Assembly: GCF_002879865.1 (NCBI RefSeq)
Contig: NZ_PNXY01000010.1
Coordinates: 124,001-188,000 of the forward strand
DNA length: 64,000 nt
Direction of reading: 5' to 3'
Origin: Paraburkholderia rhynchosiae
GTDB lineage: Bacteria > Pseudomonadota > Gammaproteobacteria > Burkholderiales > Burkholderiaceae
The notes under the pieces were generated by a model. The model saw only the letters and a program-made list of their open reading frames with translations. It was not told the DNA's origin and searched no databases. Shown piece after piece: positions 1 through 9,057 of the stretch. The position numbers and the translations under genes were made by a program. The stretch's first letter is position 1; the number at the start of each line of letters is the position of its first letter.

Positions 1-298
1 GACCTATAACACCACGCAACAGTGGGACGCGCCGAACGGCTGGGCGCCGCTGCACTGGGTCGCAATTCAGGGCCTGAAACGCTATGGCCAGGACGCCCTC
101 GCGCAGCAGATCGGCACGCGCTTCCTGACGGATGTGAAAGGTGTCTATGCGTCGGACAAGAAACTGGTCGAGAAATACGTGGTGGAGGGAGCGGGCACGG
201 GCGGTGGTGGCGGCGGCGAGTATCCGCTCCAGGACGGCTTCGGCTGGACCAACGGTGTGACACTGAAACTGCTCGACCTGTATAACCCGGGCCAGTGA
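1..298 (+). CDS. treA: Periplasmic trehalase, C-terminal fragment (cut by window start)
   Basis: The open frame enters from the left edge (first full codon at base 2) and stops at TGA 296-298, leaving about 98 residues. It contains the second trehalase signature, QQWDAPNGWAP, and the glycine-rich GGGGGGEYPLQDGFGWTNGV stretch that closes glycoside hydrolase family 37 enzymes. Known family role: hydrolysis of alpha,alpha-trehalose to two glucose molecules, in the periplasm for TreA types. The export signal lies outside the window, so location is inferred. A second, complete trehalase gene at 27354 shares both motifs, so the strain carries two paralogues about 27 kb apart. Confidence 0.93.
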   Translation, partial: TYNTTQQWDAPNGWAPLHWVAIQGLKRYGQDALAQQIGTRFLTDVKGVYASDKKLVEKYVVEGAGTGGGGGGEYPLQDGFGWTNGVTLKLLDLYNPGQ

Positions 299-356
299 AG
301 ACGCCGGCCATTCACGGATAGACGCTCAACCCCGGAGCGGCTCGGAGGCAAGAACA

Positions 357-372
357 CTGTATAAAAACACAG
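357..372 (+). promoter_or_regulatory. LexA (SOS) box upstream of the AlkB-like gene
   Basis: CTGTATAAAAACACAG fits the CTG-N10-CAG LexA consensus with an AT-rich core. It is followed without a gap by TATAAT (373-378), a consensus -10 element, so bound LexA would cover the promoter. No good -35 hexamer is visible. The AlkB-like start codon is 62 bases past the box. SOS control is inferred from the motif and its position. Confidence 0.8.
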
Positions 373-433
373 TATAATACCTTGCATGAACCAGTCATTT
401 GCAGGCCGGGCCGTTCGCTTCCGGCATTGAACC

Positions 434-1024
434 ATGGCGTCCCAGCAAGGCTTGTTTGCCCCCGAGCCCGTCACTCTCTTCGACGACAAGGAGGGCGGGA
501 TACGTTACCTGCCCGACTCGGTCCCGCTCGACCTGTCGCAACAGTGGTTCGACGAGGCGCTGCACAACATCGGCTGGAGCAGCCATCAGCGCATGATGTA
601 CGAGCGCGAGGTGGCCGTGCCCCGCCTGATTGCCACTTTCATGCGCGAATCGGCGGATTTGCCGGCGCCGCTTGGCCAGGCATTCGAAGCGGTTCGCTCG
701 CTCGTCGGTGCGCCGTTCAATCGCGTCGGACTCAACTTCTATCGCGACGAAAACGACAGCGTCGCGCCGCACAGCGACAAGACCGCGAAGCTGCTGCGCG
801 GCCAGCCGATTGCGATCGTGTCGCTCGGCGCCAGCCGCCGCATGACGATCCGCCCCAAAAAAGGCCCGGGCCGCGCGGTGCATGTCGAACTCGAGCCAGG
901 CAGCTGTCTCGTGATGAGCTACGCGTCGCAGTTCACGCACGAACACGGTATTCCAAAACTCGCGCAGAGCGTCGGGCCACGCATCAGCCTTGCGTTTCGC
1001 TGCTACAACGGCGCGCCGGGCTGA
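434..1024 (+). CDS. AlkB-family 2-oxoglutarate/Fe(II)-dependent dioxygenase
   Basis: 196 residues, the size of AlkB2/AlkB3-type DNA repair dioxygenases. Visible active-site elements are the N-F-Y segment near residues 101-103, the iron ligands H113-x-D115 (PHSDK) and H169 (FTHEHG), and the 2-oxoglutarate-binding R183-x5-R189 (RISLAFR). The known family reaction is oxidative removal of alkyl groups from nucleobases, releasing formaldehyde, succinate and CO2. A LexA box overlapping a TATAAT promoter lies directly upstream, which suggests damage induction. It is monocistronic. The ATG at 434 is the only sensible start, though its ribosome-binding site is weak. Substrate preference cannot be told from sequence. 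Confidence 0.9.
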   Translation: MASQQGLFAPEPVTLFDDKEGGIRYLPDSVPLDLSQQWFDEALHNIGWSSHQRMMYEREVAVPRLIATFMRESADLPAPLGQAFEAVRSLVGAPFNRVGLNFYRDENDSVAPHSDKTAKLLRGQPIAIVSLGASRRMTIRPKKGPGRAVHVELEPGSCLVMSYASQFTHEHGIPKLAQSVGPRISLAFRCYNGAPG

Positions 1025-1130
1025 GCGCGCCGCCCCGCTGCAGACCATGAGACGGCACGAGATTGCCCGCGTTGCGGGATCGAGAAGACCGCGCCGGGCT
1101 CCGCTTGCGTCAGCCGTCGAGAAATAAATA

Positions 1131-1403
1131 CTAGGGGCCCGTCTTGTCGAAGTCGCGCGTTTCGAGTTCCACCGACTGCCCGCCGTTCTTTTCGAGCACC
1201 CGCTTGGTGGCATTTTCGATCTGTGCGCGATTGGCCTCGAACGTGCCCACGAGGTCGTGAGCCGACGACCCGCCATTGCCGAAATGGTCGTTCAGCGCGT
1301 CGAGCGATACGCTACACCAGACGTCTTTTCCATCGACATTAGCTTCGAAGGCGACGCGCGCCGCCGCCACCACTTCACGGCGTCCGGTGAATTCGATCCT
1401 CAT
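1131..1403 (-). CDS. DUF1488 family protein
   Basis: 90 residues. The beginning MRIEFTGRREVVAAARVAF and the central VSLDALNDHFG stretch resemble the small DUF1488 family, common in Burkholderia and rhizobia and of unknown function. The start is well supported: a GGAGGGT ribosome-binding site sits just upstream of ATG 1401-1403. It is a soluble, acidic single-domain protein without signal peptide or cysteine motif. It lies between the AlkB-like gene and an MFS gene with no sign of an operon. Confidence 0.75.
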   Translation of the reverse strand: MRIEFTGRREVVAAARVAFEANVDGKDVWCSVSLDALNDHFGNGGSSAHDLVGTFEANRAQIENATKRVLEKNGGQSVELETRDFDKTGP

Positions 1404-1612
1404 AATGACCCTCCATGTGTCGAAAGAACTTCGTAACCCGCAATCGCTGTGCCATGCGCCGAGCGCTCAAGGCACGCTCGCGTGCGGAGATTCAGCGCAA
1501 GGTGCATACTCGGGGTCGGCCGCCCTCCAACGGCCGTGCTCATGCGTCGCGGCGCGCAGGTTAGGCGCCACGCGGCCGGACGCAACCACTATTCTGATAC
1601 CAACTTCGTTCC

Positions 1613-3106
1613 ATGTCCCGCAATCCGCAATCGTCGCGTGCATTAGTCATTGCTGCCGTGATGGCTTCCATGGCAATGGTCGCCATCGAGGCCACCATTG
1701 TTTCCACCGCCATGCCGCAGATCGTCGCGCAACTCGGCGATCTGCATCTGTATAGCTGGGTCTTCTCGTCGTTCCTGCTCACGCAAACGGCGATGACCGT
1801 GGTCTTCGGCAAACTGGCCGATCTTTACGGCCGCAAGCCGATCATGCTGGCCGGCATCGCGATCTTTCTGATCGGCTCGGTGCTGGCGGGTTTTGCATGG
1901 TCGATGCCGGCCATGATCGCATTCCGGCTGATTCAAGGCATCGGCGCGGGCGCGATCCAGCCCGTCACGCTCACCATTGTCGCGGACCTCTACCCTGCGC
2001 GCGAACGCGGCAAGGTGCAAGGTTATCTCGCGAGCGTGTGGGCGATTTCAGCGGTCGTGGGGCCGATGGTCGGCGGCTTCATCATCCACAACGCGTCGTG
2101 GGCGTGGATTTTCTGGATGAACGTGCCCATCGGTCTCGCATCCGCAGCAGGGTTCATTGCGTTCCTGCGCGAATCGGAACGGCATGCACGCCCTTCGATC
2201 GACTTCGCGGGCGCCGCGCTCTTTATGGCCGCGATCGCCGCGCTCATGACCGCACTCACCTACGCCGGCGACGACGACATCGCGCATGCGTCGATGGCGG
2301 GCGGCGCATTCGTCGTGTGCCTGCTGCTGTTCGTGCTGCAGGAGCGCCGCGCGGCCGAACCGATGATCTCCTTCGCGCTGTGGAGCCGCCGCCCGATTGC
2401 CGCGTGCAACGGCGCAACCTTGCTGTCGGGCATGATCCTGATGGGCTCGACCACGTTCCTGCCGATGTACGTGCAAGGCGTGCTGAACCGCTCGCCGGTG
2501 ATAGCCGGCCTCGCGCTCACGATGATGATGGTCGGCTGGCCGGTCGGCGCCACGCTCGCGGCAAAATCGTTTCACCGTATCGGCTTGCGGCGCATGCTGA
2601 TCGGCGGCAGCGCATTCATTCCGGTCGGTGCCGTGCTGCTGCTGTTTCTTGCGCCGGGCGGCTCGCCGCTCATGGCCGCGTTCGGCTCGCTGATCATGGG
2701 CTTCGGCATGGGCACGTCGAGCGTCAGTTCGCTCATGCTGATCCAGGAAATCGTGAAGATGGACGAACGCGGCAGTGCAACGGCGTCGAATCTTTTCTCA
2801 CGCAATCTCGGCAGTACGCTCGGCGCGACGCTGTTCGGCGCGGTGCTCAACTTCGGGCTGAGTCATTCGAAAGGCGTGGCCGTGGTGACGTCCGATCAAC
2901 TGAAAGGCCTGTTGCAAAACCAGGCGGCGAGCCTCGGCGGCAGTGACGCGATCCGCATGGTGCTGCATCAATCGCTGCATCTCACGTTCATTTCGATCTT
3001 CGTGATTGCGATTTTTGTGGTCGCGCTGCTGACGCTCGTGCCGGCCATCAACATCGGTGCGGAAAAAAAGATGCCGCTCGAAGCGCTGTCGCCGGTGGAA
3101 GACTAG
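1613..3106 (+). CDS. MFS transporter, DHA2-type drug exporter
   Basis: 497 residues with about 14 hydrophobic segments, the DHA2 (EmrB/QacA-like) layout of proton-coupled exporters. Motif A appears as GKLADLYGRKP in the loop after helix 2, and the motif-C-like region GPMVGGFIIHNASWAWIFW lies in helix 5. The substrate is not deducible. No membrane-fusion or outer-membrane partner is adjacent, so it probably works alone in the inner membrane. The gene converges on metR, 27 bases away. A regulator is not obvious next to it. Confidence 0.88.
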   Translation: MSRNPQSSRALVIAAVMASMAMVAIEATIVSTAMPQIVAQLGDLHLYSWVFSSFLLTQTAMTVVFGKLADLYGRKPIMLAGIAIFLIGSVLAGFAWSMPAMIAFRLIQGIGAGAIQPVTLTIVADLYPARERGKVQGYLASVWAISAVVGPMVGGFIIHNASWAWIFWMNVPIGLASAAGFIAFLRESERHARPSIDFAGAALFMAAIAALMTALTYAGDDDIAHASMAGGAFVVCLLLFVLQERRAAEPMISFALWSRRPIAACNGATLLSGMILMGSTTFLPMYVQGVLNRSPVIAGLALTMMMVGWPVGATLAAKSFHRIGLRRMLIGGSAFIPVGAVLLLFLAPGGSPLMAAFGSLIMGFGMGTSSVSSLMLIQEIVKMDERGSATASNLFSRNLGSTLGATLFGAVLNFGLSHSKGVAVVTSDQLKGLLQNQAASLGGSDAIRMVLHQSLHLTFISIFVIAIFVVALLTLVPAINIGAEKKMPLEALSPVED

Positions 3107-3133
3107 GCGGCTAGAGACCAGGCCGCTGCAAGA

Positions 3134-4054
3134 CTAAACCGCTGTCAGCAACTCGATGCCGTCGAGTTGCGCCGCGCACGTGTCGCGCACAATCGTGACG
3201 AAGTCGCCGAAGTAAGGGCGGCTTGCGAAACTCTTGGCCGCCACCGCATAGAGTTCGCTCCACAAGCCTTGCGTGCCGACGCGTTTCGCCAGCACGTAAT
3301 CGTGATCAACGTAGTTCTTCACGCCCCAGTTCGGCAGCGCCGCGATCCCGCGGCGGCTAGCCACCAGTTGCATGATCGCGATGGTCAACTCCGCCGTGCG
3401 CCGCTCCAGTTTAATGCGCGCCGGCTCGAGCACCTCGCGAATCAGATCGATGCGCGCCTCCGGCACGGGATACGTGATCAACGTCTCGTCGCGCAGATCT
3501 TCCGCCACCACACGGCGCTTGTTGCGCAGTCTGTGCTCGTTAGCCATCACCACCAGAATCTCGAAGCGGAACAGCGGCGCGATATGCAGGCTGCGCCGCT
3601 TTGCCGGCTGCGAGCCGATCACCACGTCGGCTTTGCCGTCGCTCAGGAGTCGCAGCGGGTCCGCATGAAAGCCCGCGACGAGATCGACCTCGACCTCGGG
3701 CCAACGGCGGCGAAATTCGTCCATGACCGGCATCAGCCAGTCGAAGCACGTATGACATTCGAGCACGATGCGCAATTCGCCGCGCGTGTCGCCCTTCAGG
3801 CGCTCAAGGTCGCGCTCCGCCGCGCTCACCGCTGCAGTGGTCTCGCGGCCTAACGCGAGCAGACGCTCGCCGGCCGCGGTGAAGCGCAAGCCCTGCTTCG
3901 TGCGTTCGAATAGCGACACCTCGTAATGCGCCTCGATATCGCGGATCTGATGCGAAAGTGCGGACTGGCTCAAGTGCACACGTTCGGCGGCCGCGATGAG
4001 CTTGCCCGAATCGGCAATGGCAATCAGCGAGCGCAAGTGGCGAAGCTCAAGCAT
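3134..4054 (-). CDS. metR: LysR-type regulator MetR of methionine biosynthesis
   Basis: 306 residues with an N-terminal winged helix-turn-helix (LIAAAERVHLSQSALSHQIR, about 18-37) and a LysR effector-binding domain. The helix-turn-helix sequence and the divergent position against metE are the hallmarks of MetR, the homocysteine-responsive activator of metE and often of metH. The metR-metE intergenic region has a near-match to the MetR TGAA-N5-TTCA site. The start ATG at 4052-4054 fits the conserved MLELRHLRSL opening of MetR proteins. Identity rests on sequence character plus context. Confidence 0.92.
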   Translation of the reverse strand: MLELRHLRSLIAIADSGKLIAAAERVHLSQSALSHQIRDIEAHYEVSLFERTKQGLRFTAAGERLLALGRETTAAVSAAERDLERLKGDTRGELRIVLECHTCFDWLMPVMDEFRRRWPEVEVDLVAGFHADPLRLLSDGKADVVIGSQPAKRRSLHIAPLFRFEILVVMANEHRLRNKRRVVAEDLRDETLITYPVPEARIDLIREVLEPARIKLERRTAELTIAIMQLVASRRGIAALPNWGVKNYVDHDYVLAKRVGTQGLWSELYAVAAKSFASRPYFGDFVTIVRDTCAAQLDGIELLTAV

Positions 4055-4098
4055 GTAGCCCCTCCGTTGTGAACGATGTGGGGTGTGGGAATGGCATA

Positions 4099-4111
4099 TG
4101 AATATGGCTCA
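4099..4111. promoter_or_regulatory. Candidate MetR operator
   Basis: TGAATATGGCTCA differs by one base from the MetR consensus TGAA-N5-TTCA and lies between divergent metR and metE, 86 bases before the metE start. Two further TGAA half-sites occur nearby (TTGAAAACAT and GATGAATC). The call is by consensus and position only. Confidence 0.4.
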
Positions 4112-4196
4112 TACATTGTTGAAAACATGTCGCTTGATGAATCATAGCTCGACTTTCACACTAGGCGCCAATTCATACAACGCACAAAGGACTCAC

Positions 4197-6491
4197 ATGG
4201 CCCGCACGCATCTTTCCGGCTTTCCGCGCATCGGCGCGCGGCGCGAATTCAAATTCGCACAGGAATCGTTCTGGCGCGGCGAATCGAATGAAAGCGAATT
4301 GCGCCGCGTCGCCGCGCAATTGCGGGCGCGTCACTGGAAGTTGCAACACGACGCAGGACTCGACTTCGTCGCCGTCGGCGATTTCGCTTACTACGATCAG
4401 ATGCTCAATCTGAGCGCGCTGCTCGGCGCATTGCCACCGCGTTTCGGTTTCGATCCGGCGACGCTGTCGCTCGCGCAATACTACGAACTCGCGCGCGGCA
4501 GTGCGGCGCAACCGGCCATGGAGATGACCAAGTGGTTCGATACCAACTACCACTACCTGGTGCCTGAAATGAGCCCTGATACGACGTTCGACGGCGGCGT
4601 GCAATGGCTGCTCGATGAAATCGACGAAGCGCTCGCGCTGAACCTGCCGGTCAAGCCGGTCTTGATTGGGCCGATCACGTACCTGTGGCTATCGAAAAGC
4701 CACGTCGCCGGGTTCGACCGTTTGTCGTTGCTGCCGAAGCTCGTGATTCGCTATCGCCTTCTGCTGGAACACCTCGCGCAACGCGGTATCGAGTGGGTGC
4801 AACTGGATGAACCCGCGCTCTGCGTGGATCTGCCGCACGAATGGCTCGAAGCATTTTCCGCGGCGTATGACGGGCTCGGCACAACGCGCGTGAACGTGCT
4901 GCTCGCCACTTACTTCGACACCGCAGCGGCCCACGCGCCGCGCCTCGCGAAGCTGCCCATCGCCGGCGTGCATGTCGATCTGGTGCGCGCGCCGCAACAA
5001 CTCGACGCGTGGCGTGCGGCGTTGCCGGCGCATGCGGTGTTGTCGGCGGGGGTGATCGATGGACGCAATATCTGGCGCGGGGATCTGCGCGGCATCGTCG
5101 AAGCGTTGCGCGATGTGCATGCGGAGTTCGGCGAGCGTTTGTGGATTGCACCATCATGTTCGCTGCTGCATGTGCCCGTTTCGCTCCACGCCGAGAAGAA
5201 GCTCGATGCGGACCTGAAATCGTGGCTCGCCTTCGCGACAGAAAAGTTAGACGAAGTCGCCACTGTCGCGCTCGCATTGGGCGATCCCGCAGCGGCGCAA
5301 GCCACGCTCACCGCCGCCGATGTCGCACTCGAAGCACGCCGCAATTCGAGCGCGGTCGTGAACGCACTGGTGCAAAAACGCGTGGCCGCCGTCAGCGCTG
5401 AGATGGCCGAACGCAAAAGCCCATTTGCCAAACGCAATATCGTGCAACGCGAAGCGCTGGACCTGCCGCTGCTGCCGACCACGACCATCGGTTCGTTCCC
5501 GCAAACGGCGTCGATCCGCCAGGCACGCGCCGCCTACAAGCGCGGTGAACTGCGCGCACTCGACTATTTGCAGCGCATGCGCGCGGAAATCGAATTCGCG
5601 GTACGCAAACAGGAAGCATTGGACCTCGACGTGCTCGTGCATGGCGAAGCCGAGCGCAACGACATGGTCGAATATTTCGGCGAGCAGTTATGGGGCTATG
5701 CGTTCACCGAGAACGGCTGGGTGCAAAGCTATGGCTCACGCTGCGTGAAGCCGCCCATCATTTACGGCGACGTGTACCGTCCCGAGCCGATCACGGTCGA
5801 GACCGCGCGTTACGCACAATCGCTCACGCCGCGCGTGATGAAAGGCATGTTGACCGGCCCCGTGACCCTGCTGCAATGGTCGTTCGTTCGCGACGACCAG
5901 CCGCGTTCGGCCACCGCATTGCAACTCGCGCTCGCGATCCGCGACGAAGTCGTCGACCTCGAAAGAGCCGGCATCCGCATCATCCAGATCGACGAACCGG
6001 CGTTTCGCGAAGGCCTGCCGTTGCGCACGGCCGATTGGGCCGCGTATCTGGAATGGGCGACGCGCGCATTCCGAATTTCGGCGGCGGGCGTCGATGACCG
6101 AACGCAGATTCACACGCATATGTGCTATTCGGAGTTCAACGATATCCTGCCGTCGATTGCGGCAATGGATGCCGACGTGATCACGATCGAGACCTCGCGC
6201 TCGGCGATGGAACTGCTCGACGGCTTCGGCGCTTTCTCGTACCCGAATGAAATAGGCCCAGGCGTCTACGATATTCATTCGCCACGCGTGCCGTCCACCG
6301 AAGCGATGCAGCGCTTGCTCGAACGCGCGTGCGAAGTGATTCCGGCTGAGCGTCTGTGGGTCAATCCCGATTGCGGATTGAAGACGCGCGGCTGGCCCGA
6401 GACGGAAGCCGCATTGACCAACATGGTGCGAGCCGCGAAAGCATTACGTGCAAAGCTCGCCGCGCGCGAGTGCGATGAACTGAGCGTCTGA
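4197..6491 (+). CDS. metE: Cobalamin-independent methionine synthase
   Basis: 764 residues, close to the E. coli enzyme. The chosen ATG (4197) follows an AAAGGA ribosome-binding site and begins MARTHLSGFPRIG, the usual MetE opening. Upstream in-frame ATGs are rejected. The zinc ligands are all present at the E. coli numbering: H641 and C643 (HTHMC), E665 (ITIETSRS) and C726 (NPDCGLKTRG). Known reaction: methyl transfer from 5-methyltetrahydrofolate triglutamate to homocysteine, in the cytoplasm. It is divergent from metR, its probable activator, and converges on cobM with only 4 bases between stops. No cobalamin riboswitch precedes it. Confidence 0.97.
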   Translation: MARTHLSGFPRIGARREFKFAQESFWRGESNESELRRVAAQLRARHWKLQHDAGLDFVAVGDFAYYDQMLNLSALLGALPPRFGFDPATLSLAQYYELARGSAAQPAMEMTKWFDTNYHYLVPEMSPDTTFDGGVQWLLDEIDEALALNLPVKPVLIGPITYLWLSKSHVAGFDRLSLLPKLVIRYRLLLEHLAQRGIEWVQLDEPALCVDLPHEWLEAFSAAYDGLGTTRVNVLLATYFDTAAAHAPRLAKLPIAGVHVDLVRAPQQLDAWRAALPAHAVLSAGVIDGRNIWRGDLRGIVEALRDVHAEFGERLWIAPSCSLLHVPVSLHAEKKLDADLKSWLAFATEKLDEVATVALALGDPAAAQATLTAADVALEARRNSSAVVNALVQKRVAAVSAEMAERKSPFAKRNIVQREALDLPLLPTTTIGSFPQTASIRQARAAYKRGELRALDYLQRMRAEIEFAVRKQEALDLDVLVHGEAERNDMVEYFGEQLWGYAFTENGWVQSYGSRCVKPPIIYGDVYRPEPITVETARYAQSLTPRVMKGMLTGPVTLLQWSFVRDDQPRSATALQLALAIRDEVVDLERAGIRIIQIDEPAFREGLPLRTADWAAYLEWATRAFRISAAGVDDRTQIHTHMCYSEFNDILPSIAAMDADVITIETSRSAMELLDGFGAFSYPNEIGPGVYDIHSPRVPSTEAMQRLLERACEVIPAERLWVNPDCGLKTRGWPETEAALTNMVRAAKALRAKLAARECDELSV

Positions 6492-6495
6492 GCGA

Positions 6496-7221
6496 TCAGG
6501 CTTTCGCGTACAACGTCGAGTCCGCGAAGCCTTCCGCGGCGAGCACCTGTCCGACAAGGATCAACGCAGTGCGCTCGATCTGCGTCGATTGCACTTTGCC
6601 GAGAATATCGTCGAGCGTGCCGGTGATTTTTTCCTCGTCGGGCCAGCTCGCACGATAGATCACCGCAATCGGACACGCGCCGCCGTAATGCGGCCGCAAT
6701 TCATCGACGATGCGCGCGAGGTGCCGCACGCCGAGATGAATGGCCATCGTCGCGCGATGCTGTGCGAGATCGGCAAGCTGTTCTCCTTCGGGCATCGTCG
6801 TTTTGGTCGCGTAGCGCGTGAGGATCAGCGTCTGCGAAATATTGGGCAGCGTGAGTTCGCAGCCGAGCGCCGCCGCGCACGCCGCCGTTGCGGTCACGCC
6901 CGGCACGATCTCGTAGGGAATATCGAGTTCGCGTAACCGGCGAATCTGTTCGCCGATTGCCCCGTATAACGACGGGTCGCCCGAATGCACGCGCGCCACG
7001 TGCTGGCCTTTATCGTGTGCGCTCTTCAGTAGCGCGACGATCTGATCGAGGTCGAGTTCGGCCGTGTTGATAACGTCAACCGCCGAATGACCTTCGAGCA
7101 CCGCGGGCGGCACGAGCGAACCCGCATACAGGATCACCGGGCAACTGCGCACGAGACGCTGCCCTTTCACCGTGATCAGTTCCGGGTCGCCAGGACCCGC
7201 GCCGATAAAAAACACCGTCAT
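6496..7221 (-). CDS. cobM: Precorrin-4 C11-methyltransferase
   Basis: 241 residues of the tetrapyrrole (corrin/porphyrin) SAM-methyltransferase fold. Visible are the glycine-rich FFIGAGPGDPELIT start, VHSGDPSLYGA and EIVPGVTA, which match CobM/CbiF. The enzyme methylates C11 of precorrin-4 to give precorrin-5. It is last in the minus-strand run cobL-cbiD-cobK-cobM, with 28 bases between cobK and cobM. It converges on metE. No unusual residues are seen. Confidence 0.95.
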   Translation of the reverse strand: MTVFFIGAGPGDPELITVKGQRLVRSCPVILYAGSLVPPAVLEGHSAVDVINTAELDLDQIVALLKSAHDKGQHVARVHSGDPSLYGAIGEQIRRLRELDIPYEIVPGVTATAACAAALGCELTLPNISQTLILTRYATKTTMPEGEQLADLAQHRATMAIHLGVRHLARIVDELRPHYGGACPIAVIYRASWPDEEKITGTLDDILGKVQSTQIERTALILVGQVLAAEGFADSTLYAKA

Positions 7222-7249
7222 TCAAAACTCCATGATTCAAGCCGAGGAC

Positions 7250-7972
7250 TCAATCTGACAGATGCAGTGCCTGGAGCAAATCCGCTACGCGTTCGAATTC
7301 GCGGTCCACTGCGGGCAATTGCGGACGACGCAGCAACACAACAGGCAAATGGCGGTCACGCGCGACTTCGAGTTTCGCTTCGGTCGCGCTGCCGCCGCTA
7401 TTTTTGCTGACCACGACGTCGAAGCCTTGCAACGCGAACAGCGCGCGTTCGCCTTCGAGCGTGAATGGCCCGCGCGCCGCGAGTATGCGCGCGCGTGTCG
7501 TATCCGGGTGCGAGTCGAGACAGCGCACGAACCAGAACTGATGCGCGGGAATCTCGTCGAGATGCGCGAGCGGTTCGCGTCCGAGTGTGAAGAGTGGACG
7601 CCTGAATGGCGCGAGGGCGTCCGTCAATTCGCTCCAGTCATTGACCACGCGCCAATCGTCGCCGGCTTGCGGTTGCCACGCCGGCCTACGGAGCGCCCAG
7701 CAAGGCACCCGCGTCGAGCAGCTCGCCTGCGCTGCGTTCGCGCTGATCTGCGCGGCGTACGGATGCGTCGCGTCGATCACGAGGCCGATACCTTCGTGCT
7801 CGATATAACGGGCCATGCCTTCACTGCCGCCGAAGCCGCCCACGCGCACCGCGCAGGGCAAATCGTCGGGCACCTTGCCGAGTCCCGCGAGACTGTACAC
7901 GTCGCCGGGGCGAAGTTCGCGCGCAATCCGCAATGCGTCGCCGGTGCCGCCGAGCAGCAGAACACGCGTCAT
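7250..7972 (-). CDS. cobK: Precorrin-6A reductase
   Basis: 240 residues starting MTRVLLLGGTGDALRIAREL, the NADPH-binding opening of CobK/CbiJ. Further motifs are VIDATHPYAAQISANA and a C-terminal VSKNSGG with LRRP. The start ATG overlaps the cbiD stop (ATGA), indicating translational coupling, so the longer open frame extending to 8191 is not the gene. Known role: NAD(P)H-dependent reduction of the corrin macrocycle after ring contraction. It acts between CbiD/CobF and CobL in the pathway. Confidence 0.94.
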   Translation of the reverse strand: MTRVLLLGGTGDALRIARELRPGDVYSLAGLGKVPDDLPCAVRVGGFGGSEGMARYIEHEGIGLVIDATHPYAAQISANAAQASCSTRVPCWALRRPAWQPQAGDDWRVVNDWSELTDALAPFRRPLFTLGREPLAHLDEIPAHQFWFVRCLDSHPDTTRARILAARGPFTLEGERALFALQGFDVVVSKNSGGSATEAKLEVARDRHLPVVLLRRPQLPAVDREFERVADLLQALHLSD

Positions 7973-9057
7973 CGCGCCATTCCAATCAGATTGCCTTGAC
8001 GGTCGATCGCGAACGTCTCCACGTTCACTTGCGGTGGCACGATTTCGCGGGCCACCGCGAGCGCGTGGGCGCAGACGATATCGCCGAGCGGCACATGCTG
8101 CGCGTGCGCCAATGCGACCGCCTGCTGACTCGTATTGGCTGCACGAATGGCGCATTGCAGCGCGTGGTCCGCGCCGTGTTCGGCGGCCCAACCGGCGAGC
8201 CGTTCGAGATCGATGCTCGAATTGCGGCTATGCAGATCGAGATGGCCGGCCGCGAGCTTACTCAATTTGCCGAAGCCGCCGCAAATACTCAGGCGCTCGA
8301 CCGGCGCGCGCTTCATGTGCTTGAGCACGGCGCCGACGAAGTCGCCCATTTCGATCAGCGCGATGTCCGGCAAGCCATAGTGAGCGCGCATCGCATCTTC
8401 GCTCGCATTGCCGGTGCACGCGGCAACATGCATGTAACCGTTCGCGCGCGCAACGTCGATACCCTGATGAATCGACGCGATATAAGCCGAGCACGAAAAC
8501 GGCCGCACGATGCCGGTCGTGCCCAAGATCGACAGACCACCGACAATACCGAGCCGCGGGTTCATCGTTTTGAGCGCGAGCGCTTCACCGTCTTCCACGC
8601 CAATCGTCACTTCGAAGCCGCCGCGATAGGCATGCTCGGCCGCGAGTTCGGCGAGATGCTCCGTCATCATTTTGCGCGGCACCGGGTTGATCGCCGGTTC
8701 GCCGACCGCGAGCGTCAGTCCCGCGCGCGTCACCGTGCCCACGCCCGGCCCCGCACGGAACACCACGCCCGGTTCCGCGAGCAGCCGCACGCGCGCAAAC
8801 ACCACGGCGCCATGCGTGACGTCGGGATCGTCGCCTGCGTCCTTGATCGTGCCGGCTTCGGCGCCCTCGTCGGTCAGGCGGCAGAACACGAGCGGCATCG
8901 GCACATGCTGGCCTTTCGGCAACACGATCTCCGCGACCTCGCTGACGACACCCGCGAGCAGCAGACGCGCCGCCGCCAGCGACGTCGCCGTCGCGCAACT
9001 GCCGGTCGTGTAGCCGCTGCGCAGCGGCGCGGGTTGTTCGGGAGTTTCGTCGCGCAT
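7969..9057 (-). CDS. cbiD: Cobalt-precorrin-5B C1-methyltransferase
   Basis: 362 residues. The start MRDETPEQPAPLRSGYTTGSCATA carries the conserved RxGYTTGxCAxAA signature of CbiD, and GLSILGTTGIVRPFS and CGGFGKLSKLA are also characteristic. CbiD is the anaerobic-pathway C1-methyltransferase, here standing where aerobic organisms use CobF, which I do not see in the window. Its stop and the next start overlap with cobK (ATGA), and its ATG shares one base with the cobL stop (TAATG). The open frame continues upstream to 9312 but that part lies inside cobL in another frame and is rejected. Confidence 0.95.
   Translation of the reverse strand: MRDETPEQPAPLRSGYTTGSCATATSLAAARLLLAGVVSEVAEIVLPKGQHVPMPLVFCRLTDEGAEAGTIKDAGDDPDVTHGAVVFARVRLLAEPGVVFRAGPGVGTVTRAGLTLAVGEPAINPVPRKMMTEHLAELAAEHAYRGGFEVTIGVEDGEALALKTMNPRLGIVGGLSILGTTGIVRPFSCSAYIASIHQGIDVARANGYMHVAACTGNASEDAMRAHYGLPDIALIEMGDFVGAVLKHMKRAPVERLSICGGFGKLSKLAAGHLDLHSRNSSIDLERLAGWAAEHGADHALQCAIRAANTSQQAVALAHAQHVPLGDIVCAHALAVAREIVPPQVNVETFAIDRQGNLIGMAR

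Noticed and set aside
395..1276. 293-codon minus-strand open frame opposite the AlkB-like gene
   Set aside because: Its protein is Arg/Ala-rich with no family likeness and it mirrors a clearly coding plus-strand gene; a typical GC-rich antisense shadow.
7973..8191. N-terminal extension of cobK
   Set aside because: Lies wholly inside cbiD in another frame; the ATGA overlap and MTRVLLLGGTGD start fix cobK at 7972.
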